From Owenia fusiformis (Eukaryota; Annelida; Polychaeta; Sabellida; Oweniidae), in assembly GCA_903813345.2 (NCBI GenBank), contig CAIIXF020000007.1:35804538-35868537 (forward strand): DNA of 64,000 nt. Direction: 5' to 3'. Under the pieces are notes generated by a model, which had not been told where the DNA came from, ran no database searches, and saw nothing but the letters and a program-made list of their open reading frames with translations. Made by a program: the position numbers and the translations under genes. Position 1 is the first letter of the stretch; each line of letters starts with the position of its first letter. This document shows, piece by piece, positions 30,801-37,067 of the stretch.

Positions 30801-31818
30801 TATGTGGAATGGTTTATCGTATTCTCAAAAATCGTTTTTAGGTTTTGGGTCTGAGAGGGCAACTGTCATAGCAAGTTCTCATGTTCCTGATGGTTCGGGT
30901 CCCACGTGGTTGGATGATATGAAATGTAATGGCACTGAAAAAACATTGTTTGAATGTAAACACAGCGGTTGGGGAATTGAGAACTGCGCCCATAACGAAG
31001 ATGTTGGTGTTAATTGCAAGAATGGAGGTCTTCGCTTGGTTGGTGGTGATGCATCTGGAAGACTTGAAGTGTTCTATAATGGTAGTTGGGGCACTGTGTG
31101 TAACGATGGGTTCGATTTGAATGACGCTAAGGTTGCGTGTAGACATTTAGGTATGTGACCTTTTTGATCCATAAGATTAAAACAAGTTACACAATGATAC
31201 CATGTGGAATGGTTTATCGTATTCTCAATAATCGTTTTTAGGTTTGGGGTCTGAGGGGGCAACTGTCGTAGCAAGTCCTAATGTTCCTGATGGTTCGGAT
31301 CCCACATGGTTGGATGATATGGATTGTATCGGGACTGAGAAAACATTGTTTGAATGTAGACACAGAGGTTGGGGAGTTGAGAACTGCAACCATAATGAAG
31401 ATGTTGGTGTTAGTTGCAATGGAGGACTTCGCTTGATTGGTGGTGTTGCATCGGGAAGACTTGAAGTGTTCTATAATGGTAGTTGGGGCACTGTGTGTGA
31501 CGATTCGTTCGATACAAATGACGCCAAGGTTGCCTGTAGACATTTAGGTACGGACCCTTTTTGAAATATCAAAACAGGTTAAAGAGTAAATACTATGTGG
31601 GATGGTTCATCGTATCCTGATTATCCTTTTTAGGTTTTGAGTCTGAGAGGGCGACTGTAATACAAAGTTCTAATGTCACTGATGGTTCGGGTCCCATATG
31701 GTTGGATGATTCGAATTGTGTTGGAACTGAGAGAACATTGTTTGCGTGTAACCACAATGATTGGGGAGATGAAGACTGCGGCCATGATGAAGATGTTGGT
31801 GTTAGCTGCAGTGGTTGA
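6241..31818 (+). CDS. Secreted coiled-coil protein with six SRCR domains (11 exons)
   Basis: Exons 6241-6805, 6938-7048, 7324-7434, 7987-8103, 12441-12572, 12889-13194, 13884-14189, 14282-14587, 30842-31150, 31242-31547 and 31634-31818 total 2754 nt, giving 917 residues. All internal junctions are phase 1-1. Order: signal peptide (about 1-21), Gly/Lys linker, coiled coil of SNLRDDV-type heptads (about 40-180), three short Cys-containing cassettes (189-301), then six SRCR domains, each split over two exons after the ACRHLG motif. Each domain has six Cys (two in the first half, four in the second), as in group A SRCR proteins, which are typically encoded by two exons. Such proteins act as scavenger or pattern-recognition receptors; no membrane anchor is visible, so it is probably secreted. 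The link between the coiled-coil half and the SRCR half across a 4.3-kb repeat-rich intron is inferred from phase and should be tested with RNA. Confidence 0.65.
6938..7048 (+). CDS. SRCR gene exon 2 (cassette copy 1)
   Basis: 111 bp between tttgcag and GAAG|gtaaga, phase 1-1, 37 codons. It begins [13 protein letters not shown] and is amphipathic, so the coiled coil may continue here. Confidence 0.7.
7324..7434 (+). CDS. SRCR gene exon 3 (cassette copy 2)
   Basis: A second copy of the 111-bp exon with the same boundaries and an improved donor (gtaagt). It differs from copy 1 in three residues ([10 protein letters not shown] versus [10 protein letters not shown]). Being phase symmetric, either copy can be skipped or included without a frameshift. 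Confidence 0.7.
7987..8103 (+). CDS. SRCR gene exon 4 (diverged cassette)
   Basis: 117 bp between ttatctcatag and CAAG|gtacag, phase 1-1, 39 codons. It begins [13 protein letters not shown]; the Cys and following helix line up with exons 2 and 3, so it looks like an older member of the same cassette family. The frame stays open to 8219, so an alternative short form ending there cannot be excluded. Confidence 0.55.
8367..9618. mobile_element. Non-autonomous element with inverted ends and many subterminal motifs
   Basis: The left end GATGCCCATGTCAAGC (8368) and right end GCTTGACATGGGCACC (9603-9618) are inverted. Inside are about eleven copies of a 15-bp motif close to CAAACTGCGCGCCTA, in both orientations: plus-strand copies near 8379, 8418, 8794, 8826, 8848 and 9576; minus-strand copies near 8394, 9156, 9186, 9552 and 9593. 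There is no coding sequence. Such subterminal arrays are typical of transposase-binding sites in cut-and-paste DNA transposons. The superfamily is not assigned and no clean target duplication is visible. Confidence 0.75.
10218..10284. mobile_element. 49-bp hairpin insertion with 9-bp direct flanks
   Basis: A near-perfect inverted repeat (CGAACTCCCGTGCAGTG at 10227-10243 and CACTGCATGGGAGTTCG at 10259-10275, 16/17 pairing) around a 15-nt AT-rich loop. It is flanked on both sides by CAGTTGTGT (10218-10226 and 10276-10284). It looks like a very small fold-back element with a 9-bp target duplication, although the neighbourhood is rich in GTTGTG strings. Confidence 0.55.
10690..11030 (+). repeat. 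Degenerate ~64-bp tandem repeat
   Basis: About five imperfect units with the shared phrases attacaataaatacatata, ttgcactaaatgtga and gcatatggtc. Confidence 0.75.
11040..11642 (+). repeat. ~75-bp minisatellite with two-unit higher order, part 1
   Basis: Units carry ccccaggttacaatatccga, aaacacacac and tggatatccattttgaaatc. Two alternating unit types (gttacaatatccg and attccaacgtcc) form a repeat of about 148 bp near 11300-11640. Confidence 0.85.
11643..12118. mobile_element. Insertion splitting the minisatellite
   Basis: Unrelated sequence interrupts the array. It starts near tatgtcaccatccaaaagtg, a small palindrome (TCACCA/TGGTGA), and contains two copies of a ~75-bp stretch with cttcaaattgaccaattttt (about 11905-12060). 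I cannot set exact ends or classify it. Confidence 0.4.
12119..12430 (+). repeat. ~81-bp minisatellite, part 2, running into the exon 5 acceptor
   Basis: The same repeat family as 11040-11642 (gttacaacgtcc, acaaatcatccttatgaat, ccattttgcaaggtattgag). The last unit ends about 10 bp before the acceptor of the first SRCR exon. Confidence 0.85.
12441..12572 (+). CDS. SRCR gene exon 5: first half of SRCR 1
   Basis: The acceptor is catcatttcag and the donor TTAG|gtatgg, phase 1-1, 44 codons. It has the SRCR opening [22 protein letters not shown] and VACRHLG with two Cys. Confidence 0.85.
12634..12849. mobile_element. GGGCC-rich inverted-repeat element, copy 1 (intron 5)
   Basis: The ends ATGGCGGATCT and AGATCCGCCCCAT are inverted. 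The interior is GGCCTT/GGGCCC-rich, like the copies at 30349 and 49100. Comparison with the neighbouring introns (ctatgtggaatggtt) shows the insertion point and a short duplication (TGTG or ATGTG). Confidence 0.7.
12889..13194 (+). CDS. SRCR gene exon 6: SRCR 1 second half and SRCR 2 first half
   Basis: 306 bp, phase 1-1. Carries [31 protein letters not shown], then LRLVGG and WGTVCDD. All six expected Cys are present. Confidence 0.9.
13274..13871. mobile_element. ~600-bp MITE with CCGGGT-rich inverted ends
   Basis: The left end GGGTTTGTGTAAAACACGGG is followed by 10-bp steps of GGGTGACC, GGGTAACC and GGGTAGCT. The right end is the inverse (CACCCGG stretches, then TACATAAACCC). The interior is AT-rich and non-coding. 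It fills the intron between exons 6 and 7, while the next intron (14190-14281) has no such insert and is 92 bp long. Confidence 0.75.
13884..14189 (+). CDS. SRCR gene exon 7: SRCR 2 second half and SRCR 3 first half
   Basis: 306 bp, phase 1-1. Carries [44 protein letters not shown] and VACRHLG. Nearly identical to exon 8. Confidence 0.9.
14282..14587 (+). CDS. SRCR gene exon 8: SRCR 3 second half and SRCR 4 first half
   Basis: 306 bp, phase 1-1. The start (about 100 bp) and the last third are almost identical to exon 7; the middle differs (HGGWG, NCGHHED, IRLIGG). The intron before it is short and matches the empty-site sequence of the retrotransposon in the next intron. Confidence 0.9.
14639..15455 (-). 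repeat. LTR (element 3' LTR), 817 bp
   Basis: A complete LTR from TGTTACGTTC to CTGTAACA. It contains short tandem phrases (tgataatccacaaatgttt). By eye it is essentially identical to the other LTR once inserts there are removed, and the lengths agree exactly (817 bp). Confidence 0.95.
15456..15466 (-). other. Polypurine tract of the retrotransposon
   Basis: Minus-strand AAGGAGGGAGG directly abuts the element's 3' LTR, the expected place for plus-strand priming. Confidence 0.7.
15467..16183. other. Retrotransposon 3' untranslated region
   Basis: AT-rich, no coding sequence. In the related element type this space would be preceded by RT and RNase H, which are missing. Confidence 0.5.
16184..17350 (-). 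pseudogene. Truncated integrase part of the Gypsy polyprotein
   Basis: 389 codons on the minus strand in the frame of the polyprotein. It begins with a segment carrying YPACAVTRA, then a Ser/Glu-rich spacer with EVSSSS repeats. An H2C2-type integrase zinc-binding region follows ([27 protein letters not shown]), then the start of the catalytic core ([13 protein letters not shown], holding the first Asp). After that the sequence drifts from the expected core and ends at a stop; later catalytic residues, RT and RNase H are absent. The open frame continues to the right up to the GATC at 17351, where the 8.5-kb element interrupts it. Confidence 0.8.
17355..18685 (+). repeat. Left terminal inverted repeat of the 8.5-kb element
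   Basis: Mirrors 24520-25848. Inside is a 147-bp-spaced duplication of cggaatcctggtgacaattt (18089 and 18236), each followed by the palindrome ACTCCATTGGAGT, and a tRNA-like stretch at 18336-18411. Confidence 0.9.
18336..18411 (-). other. tRNA-like sequence in the left arm (SINE-type head?)
   Basis: On the minus strand, agctcgttggcctaatggtt is followed by agcgtgcctggcttccatag and gatcgagaccc. These resemble the A box and B box of a tRNA-derived promoter, with a 5-bp anticodon-like stem (CCTGG/CTAGG). The loop is too long for a working tRNA. Copied in the right arm at 24793-24868. Confidence 0.35.
18700..20235. mobile_element. Diverged inverted repeats inside the 8.5-kb element
   Basis: 18744-18890 and the inverse of about 19985-20228 share long blocks (for example actatttacaaaa, tacgatttctct, gtccaatcaagatcattc with changes). 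They look like ends of an older inverted-repeat element, now carrying another insert (18998-19843) between them. Confidence 0.5.
18998..19843. mobile_element. MITE with GGGGCAAAACGGCCC-type ends
   Basis: The left end AAGGGAACATGGGGCAAAAC and right end GTTTTGCCCCATGTTCCCCT are inverted. The 15-mer GGGGCAAAACGGCCC recurs internally: plus strand near 19008, 19195 and 19215; minus strand near 19468, 19801 (variant) and 19819. Small open frames inside are not credible genes. Superfamily unknown. Confidence 0.75.
20236..22017. other. Interior of the 8.5-kb element, nothing recognised
   Basis: No open frame with a recognisable domain. An 88-codon minus-strand frame (20788-21054) encodes no motif I know. 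The segment 21340-21430 holds no clear repeat. Confidence 0.4.
22074..22281. mobile_element. 208-bp MITE with TTTAAAGGGTCTTGT ends
   Basis: The ends TTTAAAGGGTCTTGT and ACAAGACCCTTTAAA are perfect 15-bp inverted repeats. The interior is non-coding. Confidence 0.7.
22726..22785. repeat. 60-bp GC-rich hairpin
   Basis: TTAGACCTAGCCCGGGCC at 22726-22743 pairs with GGCCCGGCTAGGTCTAA at 22769-22785 with one bulge, around a 25-nt loop. It stands out as GC-rich in AT-rich DNA. Confidence 0.7.
23128..23312 (+). promoter_or_regulatory. Possible promoter and tiny first exon inside the 8.5-kb element
   Basis: A TATAAA-like string (ctatataaatta, about 23129) lies about 150 bp before ATG 23279. That ATG opens 11 codons plus one base ([11 protein letters not shown]), then a consensus donor (attg|gtaagtg, 23313). 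I find no convincing next exon, so this is only a candidate transcription start. Confidence 0.25.
23381..23569 (+). CDS. Small ORF with signal-peptide-like start
   Basis: From ATG 23381 the frame encodes [13 protein letters not shown], then polar sequence, about 62 residues. Its 3' half is a DNA hairpin (23486-23548), which makes a real protein doubtful. No family recognised. Confidence 0.15.
   Translation: MLCVFILLSSISCTLSRKNGFDGFRTCIKGKNSKEVKLNNGPKKFLIIKNAVIEFNDVELPS
23486..23548. repeat. 63-bp hairpin with perfect 18-bp arms
   Basis: GTTAAACTCAATAACGGC at 23486-23503 is perfectly inverted at 23531-23548, with a 27-nt loop. It is similar in size to the hairpins at 10227 and 22726 but unrelated in sequence. 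Confidence 0.85.
24053..24245 (+). repeat. Dispersed repeat, shared with 40565-40742
   Basis: Blocks such as tttgaactgaatttgcac, gtttatccatacattttaag, ccaaatgttgcc and caggccttgttgcccct occur in the same order and orientation at 40565-40742. Unknown family. Confidence 0.75.
24520..25848 (-). repeat. Right terminal inverted repeat of the 8.5-kb element
   Basis: The inverse of 17355-18685, including the tRNA-like stretch (24793-24868, plus strand) and the duplicated ACTCCATTGGAGT palindrome. Only scattered differences from the left arm are visible. Confidence 0.9.
25849..27576 (-). CDS. Gypsy gag-protease (SCAN-like gag, zinc knuckle, aspartic protease)
   Basis: The minus-strand open frame starts at 27576 (frame to 25822; the last nine codons belong to the inserted element). 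Order: an N-terminal SAP-like helix pair (about 20-60); a long charged coiled coil rich in E, R, Q and K (about 70-145); a capsid-like region ending in a SCAN-type stretch ([43 protein letters not shown]); a Ser/Asn-rich linker; a CCHC zinc knuckle ([14 protein letters not shown]); and an aspartic protease with the DTGASQTLL motif. It would form the particle core and process the polyprotein. The reading frame is intact up to the insertion. A SCAN-like region in gag is known for Gmr1-type Gypsy elements, the source of vertebrate SCAN domains. Confidence 0.85.
27659..27676 (-). other. Primer-binding site, tRNA-Pro type
   Basis: Minus-strand TGGGGGCTCGTCCGGGAT lies five bases inside the element's 5' LTR. 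It is complementary to the 3' end of tRNA-Pro and the same as the classic tRNA-Pro primer site of gammaretroviruses. Confidence 0.9.
28487..29182 (+). CDS. mariner transposase, exon 1
   Basis: The frame from ATG 28487 gives 232 residues. An N-terminal helix-turn-helix (about 15-50) and a second one (about 75-110) would bind the inverted ends. The conserved WVPHDL linker motif is at 123-128. The first catalytic Asp is in ITSDES (D162). The exon ends AAG|gtaaga in phase 0. Without splicing, the frame reads on about six codons to a stop. No frameshift or internal stop is seen. Confidence 0.85.
29354..29722 (+). CDS. mariner transposase, exon 2
   Basis: After the acceptor tgtttttcag the frame gives 122 residues, for a 354-residue protein (usual mariner length is about 345). 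The second Asp is in HWDNAPTH (D258) and the third in [10 protein letters not shown] (D293), with 34 residues between, so it is a DD34D mariner. The catalytic triad is complete, so the copy may be active or recently active. It cuts and pastes DNA at TA sites. Confidence 0.85.
   Translation, partial: VLKRDLQRSLRKKRPGHLQQFILHWDNAPTHTAILTSNTVQTLGFQQLEHAPYSPDLAPSDFYLYGELKRNLSGNNFQSCEELKNAVVLALQGMSYNGFNSVFKEWVSRHEKCVANGGNYVE
30349..30677. mobile_element. GGGCC-rich inverted-repeat element, copy 2
   Basis: The ends CACTGGCGGATATGGG and CCCAGATCCGCCCCTG are inverted, with 5-bp target duplication ACCTT (30344-30348, 30678-30682), confirmed by the intact LTR copy. The interior holds long G and C runs and a CCGCGCAAGCGCGG palindrome. 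Confidence 0.85.
30842..31150 (+). CDS. SRCR gene exon 9: SRCR 4 second half and SRCR 5 first half
   Basis: 309 bp, phase 1-1. Carries [31 protein letters not shown], then one extra codon (KNGG) before LRLVGG. It lies 45 bp after the end of the retrotransposon, so its acceptor region is original. Confidence 0.9.
31242..31547 (+). CDS. SRCR gene exon 10: SRCR 5 second half and SRCR 6 first half
   Basis: 306 bp, phase 1-1. Carries [37 protein letters not shown] and [10 protein letters not shown]. Confidence 0.9.
31634..31818 (+). CDS. SRCR gene exon 11: SRCR 6 second half and stop
   Basis: Completes the last domain ([31 protein letters not shown]) and stops (TGA 31816-31818) one Gly after it. 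There is no transmembrane or cytoplasmic tail, which points to a secreted product. Confidence 0.85.
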
Positions 31819-31920
31819 TATAAAGATAAATTGGAGACTGTGTACTGTGAAACATTTGAACACATTAGTGTGTAGCAGTATAGTTCTCATTGATGCAAGC
31901 GATTCTGTCTTTTAGGTATA

Positions 31921-32972
31921 CAGGGTGTTCCAAAAGTAACAGGACTGGTGCTGGCATTTTGCCAATTCTGCACCGAGGATCTCCAAATTTTCACAAGTTG
32001 TACTTCGAAGTATTGCAACTATAATTCTATAGTTTCAGAAAAAATGATAAAATATGGGTAGAGTTATGGTTACTATAGTAACATGATATCACAATACCCG
32101 GGGCAACTTTTTTCATGAAAATGTGCTATCTAACATATTTGTATAACTTCAATAAAGTATCTAATTCACCTATTACAGTATAACATTTCTTGTATGTTTT
32201 ATTAGTTGATTTGTTGCAATTATGCAATATAACTCAGATTCAAGTATGATTTCACAAGATAAATATTTATTTAATTTCTTGGAATATCACTTTCTTTAAC
32301 CGCACAATTCACGGTTGAGTTTTATGAAAAGACCCAATTTGAAGCCAGTCATCCACCTTGATAACGGGCCTGCTATAGGAATTCATGCAGCATTAAATAC
32401 CATTGCACCTATAGAAGAGCTAGTTCTCAAGGTCTAAGGTCTAAGAACATGGACCATATACTCTTCTGATAATGCAATATCTAAGTTTTACTTATATGGA
32501 AAATAGAATGATTATCAGTGTGGTAAGACCTTTAAAGATGAGAATGACCTTCTCCAAGTTGTCCAAGCGACCCTGCGATGTCCTCAAATGGGCTCACTCG
32601 TGTGTTTCAGTTATGGATACAGAGTGTTACCCTTGTACTGACCAAAGAGGAACCTACTTTTCAAAGTAGGGGGTACATAGGAATATCAAATGATGTAAAG
32701 CAAATGTAATTCCCACCAGTTGCATTTCAACTTTGATATGGGATGTACAAAATACTTAAAGTCCGAGAAACTTTCTGCATGGAATGTTGCCCCGGGTATT
32801 GTGATGTCATGTTACCATAGCAACCATAACTATACCCGAGCTTCATATTTTTAGTCGAAACGTTGCAGTTTTAGTTACAATACAAGAAAGTACATTATGT
32901 AAAAATTTGAAGACAATTGGTGCATATTTAACAAAATACCAGCACCAGTCCTGTTGCTTTTGGAACACCCTG
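31921..32972 (+). mobile_element. Degraded mariner-type element in the SRCR 3' flank
   Basis: The ends CAGGGTGTTCCAAAAG (left) and CTTTTGGAACACCCTG (right) are inverted and flanked by TA. Subterminal blocks (gttactatagtaacatgata, acccggggcaac) resemble those of the intact mariner at 28065. A remnant of the catalytic region is readable near 32345-32440 (VIHLDNGPA), but frames are broken. It starts about 100 bp after the SRCR stop codon. Confidence 0.8.
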
Positions 32973-33152
32973 TATGTATTATACTTGGATAAATACTTTT
33001 TGGATTTGCCTTCAGATTATCATAATTTGAAATGAATAATCAAAACTGAATATCTTTTCTTTGTTATGTTATTATGTTACTCAACTAAATACAGTTCGAT
33101 TTAATTCTCAAGGCAGAAGGTGAATAAGAGGGTACTAGACTAACTAGAGTAT

Positions 33153-33443
33153 TATTATATACCCCATATGTATTCTAGATGCTCATTGGCTTATTCATAG
33201 TCACGTGATATGAAATAGGTGAAGTAATTCCATGTAAAGTCCTAAATCCCTGCTAAGAGGGAAGATGAACAGTTAGGCCATGTGACAAGTCATTAGTACT
33301 TTTCATCTTCCCTGCTAGCTAGGATTATAGGAGTTGAATGGCAAAATGCCTTTAATGCCCATAAGAGCTTGTAAGCATTAAATGTTGAAATTAAGACTTC
33401 TCAATTTGTTTTTGTTTACAGATTTCATATGGGGTATATAATA
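33153..33443. mobile_element. 291-bp MITE with TATTATATACCCCATATG ends
   Basis: Perfect 18-bp inverted ends (33153-33170 and 33426-33443). An inner inverted pair (gggaagatgaa / ttcatcttccc) is also present. Confidence 0.7.
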
Positions 33444-34256
33444 AAACAAATAGTGACTGCCACATAGTGTAAACATTTTCCCTTCGGGCTCGGGAATACC
33501 TTGCAGTCCACTGACTCCGCCACTGACATACTTTGCACCACTTGTTCAACGACATTCACTATTTGTACACTAGTAATTCAGCTTCAGTAGAAAATTACAG
33601 CTTTTACAATATACAAATTCTAATATAAAATGTTTCCCAAATCATTAAAATTCTCAAGCATTTCAAGTAGAATGTCGGCTAAATAGCTTTAAGTTCATGA
33701 GAATATACCGCCATATACCGCGTAACGAAAGTCTCGTTGTTAATGAGATTTTAGAAGAACTGTATTTTAACCAACATCTTCCTCTATTTGATGGCATATC
33801 TGAATTCTTTAAGTGTAATTTTCTTTTAAAATAACTTTGATTTGCATAATTGTTTAATTTTCAAGATTTCTTTAAAAGGGTCTGGCAAAATCTTCGTTGA
33901 CACAATGTTAAAAAAAGTTAAAAGTTCATTTATTTATTATTTGAAGTAGCTGTCACATAAGCCGCCGGGCTCTCCGTTCACCACCGTTTGACTTATTTTG
34001 GGCATTACGTTTTTAATCAAATAATTAATATTTGATTAATATTTAGGGCCATGGGGAATATCTTGCTGCAAAACTATTTGTTTTGCCCACCGTCTGCCAC
34101 AATGGTGCCATAGGGCTATATATGAACATGTGAGCATTGGCAATTGACATGTACAATCATTTCATCTCGACTTCTACCACTGGCCGGGGTACTACTTGGA
34201 AGTAGGTGAGGGGTGGGGCAATAATGCCCTCAACCTATGTTCTTCCTAAATCAATG
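33444..34256. other. Gene-free spacer
   Basis: No coding sequence or clear repeat recognised. Confidence 0.45.
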
Positions 34257-34258
34257 TA

Positions 34259-34468
34259 CAGTAAAACCTCTCATGTCCAAACATCTCTGGGTCCGGCCAT
34301 AAATGTTAGGATTAGCAGGTGTTCACGTATATTTCAAGATTTTATAAACATGTAAGTCAATGGTTTTTGGTATTGGTAGGTAAGACATTTGGGACAGAGC
34401 AAAGTGTTCACATTGAGAGGTATTTGAATTAGAGAGGGGTTCGGATATACATGTTTCACTCTACTGTG
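34259..34468. mobile_element. pogo/Tigger-type MITE
   Basis: Begins CAGTAAAACCTCTCATGTCC after a TA and ends in a diverged inverse (catgtttcactctactg). Interior of GTGTTCAC/GAGAGGTATTT phrases, as in the copies at 1057, 57727 and 62787. Confidence 0.6.
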
Positions 34469-34674
34469 TTAACCTAATTTTTTATCTAGCAAATAAAACA
34501 TGACCTGTCAAAATACTTCATTAAACAAAAGCACAAGTACCATAGCTTCTCAGAAGTGTTCCTGTAAACATCAGATTGTTCCTGATACAGCTCCTGTGGT
34601 AATGTCTATTTTTGGCTAGTAATTTAAATTCACATTTTTCTTATTTTCATATGACCACCAATGAGTGTCGACAT

Positions 34675-36150
34675 TGTTAATATGGGTGTGTCATGGTGTT
34701 GGTCTTTGGCATCTGTAACAATTGGTTAATATGGGTGTGTCATATTTGTGTCATGGTGTTGGTCTTCGGCATCTGCAACAATTGGTTAATATGGGTGTCA
34801 TATTTTAGGCATGGTGTTGGTATTCGGCATTTGTAACAATTGGTTAATATGGGTGTGTCATATTTGTGGCATGGTGTTGGTCTTCGGCATTTGTAACAAT
34901 TGGTTAATATGGGTGTGTCATATTTGTGTCATGGTGTTGGTCTTCAGCATCTGTAACAATTGGTTAATACGGGTGTCAGATTTGTGGCATGGTGTTCAGG
35001 TGTTGGTCTTCGGCATCTGTAACAATTGATTAATATGCGTGTCAGATTTGTGGCATGATGTTGGTCTTCGGCATCTGTAACAATTGGTTAATATGCGTGT
35101 CATATTTGTGTCATGGTGTTGGTCTTTGGCGTCTGTAACAATTGGTTAATATGGGTGTGTCATGCTGTTGGTCTTCGGTGTCTGTAACAATTGGTTGATA
35201 TGGGTGTGTCATTTTTGTGTCATGGTGTTGGTCTTTGGCGTCTGTAACAATTGGTAATATGGGTGTGTCATATTTGTGTCATGGTGTTGGTCTTCGGCGT
35301 CTGTAACAATTGGTTAAAATGGGTGTCAGATTTGTGTCATGGTGTTGGTCTTCGGTGTCTGTAACAATTGCTTAATATGGGTGTCATATTTGTGTCATGG
35401 TGTTGGTCTTCGGTGTCTGTAACAATTGGTTAATATGGGTGTCAGATTTGTGTCATGGTGTTGGTCTTTGGTGTCTGTAACAATTGGTTAATATGGGTGT
35501 CAGATTTGTGTCATGGTATTGGTCTTTGGTGTCTGTAACAATTGGTTAATATGGGTGTCATATTTGTGGTATGGTGTTGGTCTTAGGCATCTGTAACATT
35601 TGGTTAACATGGGTGTCATATTTGTGTCATGGTATTGGTCTTCGGCGTCTGTAACAATTGGTTAATATGGGCGTCATATTTGTGTCATGGTGTTGGTCTT
35701 TGGTGTCTGTAACAATTGGTTAATATGGGTGTCATATTTGTGTCATGGTATTGGTCTTCCGCGTCTGTAACAATTGGTTAATATGGGTGTGTCATTTTTG
35801 TGTCATGGTATTGGTCTTTGGCATCTATAACACTTGGTTAAAATGGGTGTCATGGTGCTGGTCTTCGGCGTCTGTAACAATTGATTAATATGGGTGTCAG
35901 ATTTGTGGCATGGTGTTGGTCTTTGGCATCTATAACACTTGGTTAAAATGGGTGTCATGGTGCTGGTCTTCGGTGGCTGTAATATTGGAGTCAGATTTGT
36001 GGCATGGTGTTCAGGTGTTGGATTTCGGCATCTGTAACAATTGATTAATATGGGTGTCATATTTGTGGCATGGTGTTGGATTTCGGCATCTGTAACAATT
36101 GATTAATATGGGTGTCATATTTGTGTCATGGTGTTGGTCTTTGGCGTCTG
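34675..36150 (+). repeat. ~57-bp minisatellite, about 25 units
   Basis: Units of ggtgttggtcttcggcatct, gtaacaattggttaatatgg and gtgtcatatttgtgtcat, with small indels. Open frames inside are by-products of the repeat. It lies between the SRCR gene and the 3' end of the ASB-like gene. Confidence 0.95.
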
Positions 36151-37067
36151 TAATAATTTATTTGTGTTTATTGACACTAATCTATTTTGTACTTTAAAGG
36201 TCCCACGTGAAGTTTGAAAATAGTTTTTATCATTCATGACTTTAAAAGTTATTTTAGAGATTTAAAAAAAGAACTTTTGGGAAAAAAGTTGTCAGTTTTT
36301 TATTTCTCAAATATTCAAATTTCCTGTCATTTTTCAAATAAAAGTGGACGTTTTTTAATCATTTAATATTCCATAATACAGTGCAAAACATATTAACTAT
36401 TTAGCACCTCTACAGGACATACTATTTCAATAATAAATGCCATTATATAATGTGCCACTTAAATATTTAAGCATATCAAAAAGATTTTGCACCCTAAGTG
36501 ACACCATCGTGATGTAATTTAGGGTTCAAAAATATTTTGAAAAAAATCAAAATATTAAGACTTTCAAAATAAACCAATGTTAATTGTTTAACTAGGTTGA
36601 AAAAAGCATATATTATGTTTGAATATTATTGTACCATTGGTTTCTATGAGAACTAAAGTTTTAAAATGCATTTAACAACACTTTAATTAACACAAATTAA
36701 TAACACTTTTTAAATATATGTTAAATGGACATTTTATTCAGTGTATTTTTCAAAATAATCCCCATGGGCATTATTACTTGGGAACACATATTGGATATAA
36801 GCGCCTTTACTCTCATTTACATGAACACGGTATTTATAGAAAATGTGCATGCTGTTTCCCTGCTTCAAAAATATGATATGCATAGTAACTAGAGGTTTAA
36901 GATTGCAAGCAATCTTACGGAGGCCCCATAGGCATTTTTGACGGATTGAAGGTCAACAAAATCAAGGGGGCCTCCTAGTAAGTGTGATAACACAGTGAGA
37001 TAACAATGAATTTCAACTGCAACATATCACCAATCATAAGTATTTTCATTGTTGCTAATGATCAATG
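36151..37067. other. 3' flank of the ASB-like gene
   Basis: AT-rich, no coding sequence recognised. It probably includes the 3' UTR of the minus-strand gene ending at 37068. Confidence 0.4.

Noticed and set aside
34811-36060. Short frames in the 57-bp repeat
   Set aside because: Repeat by-products without any domain.
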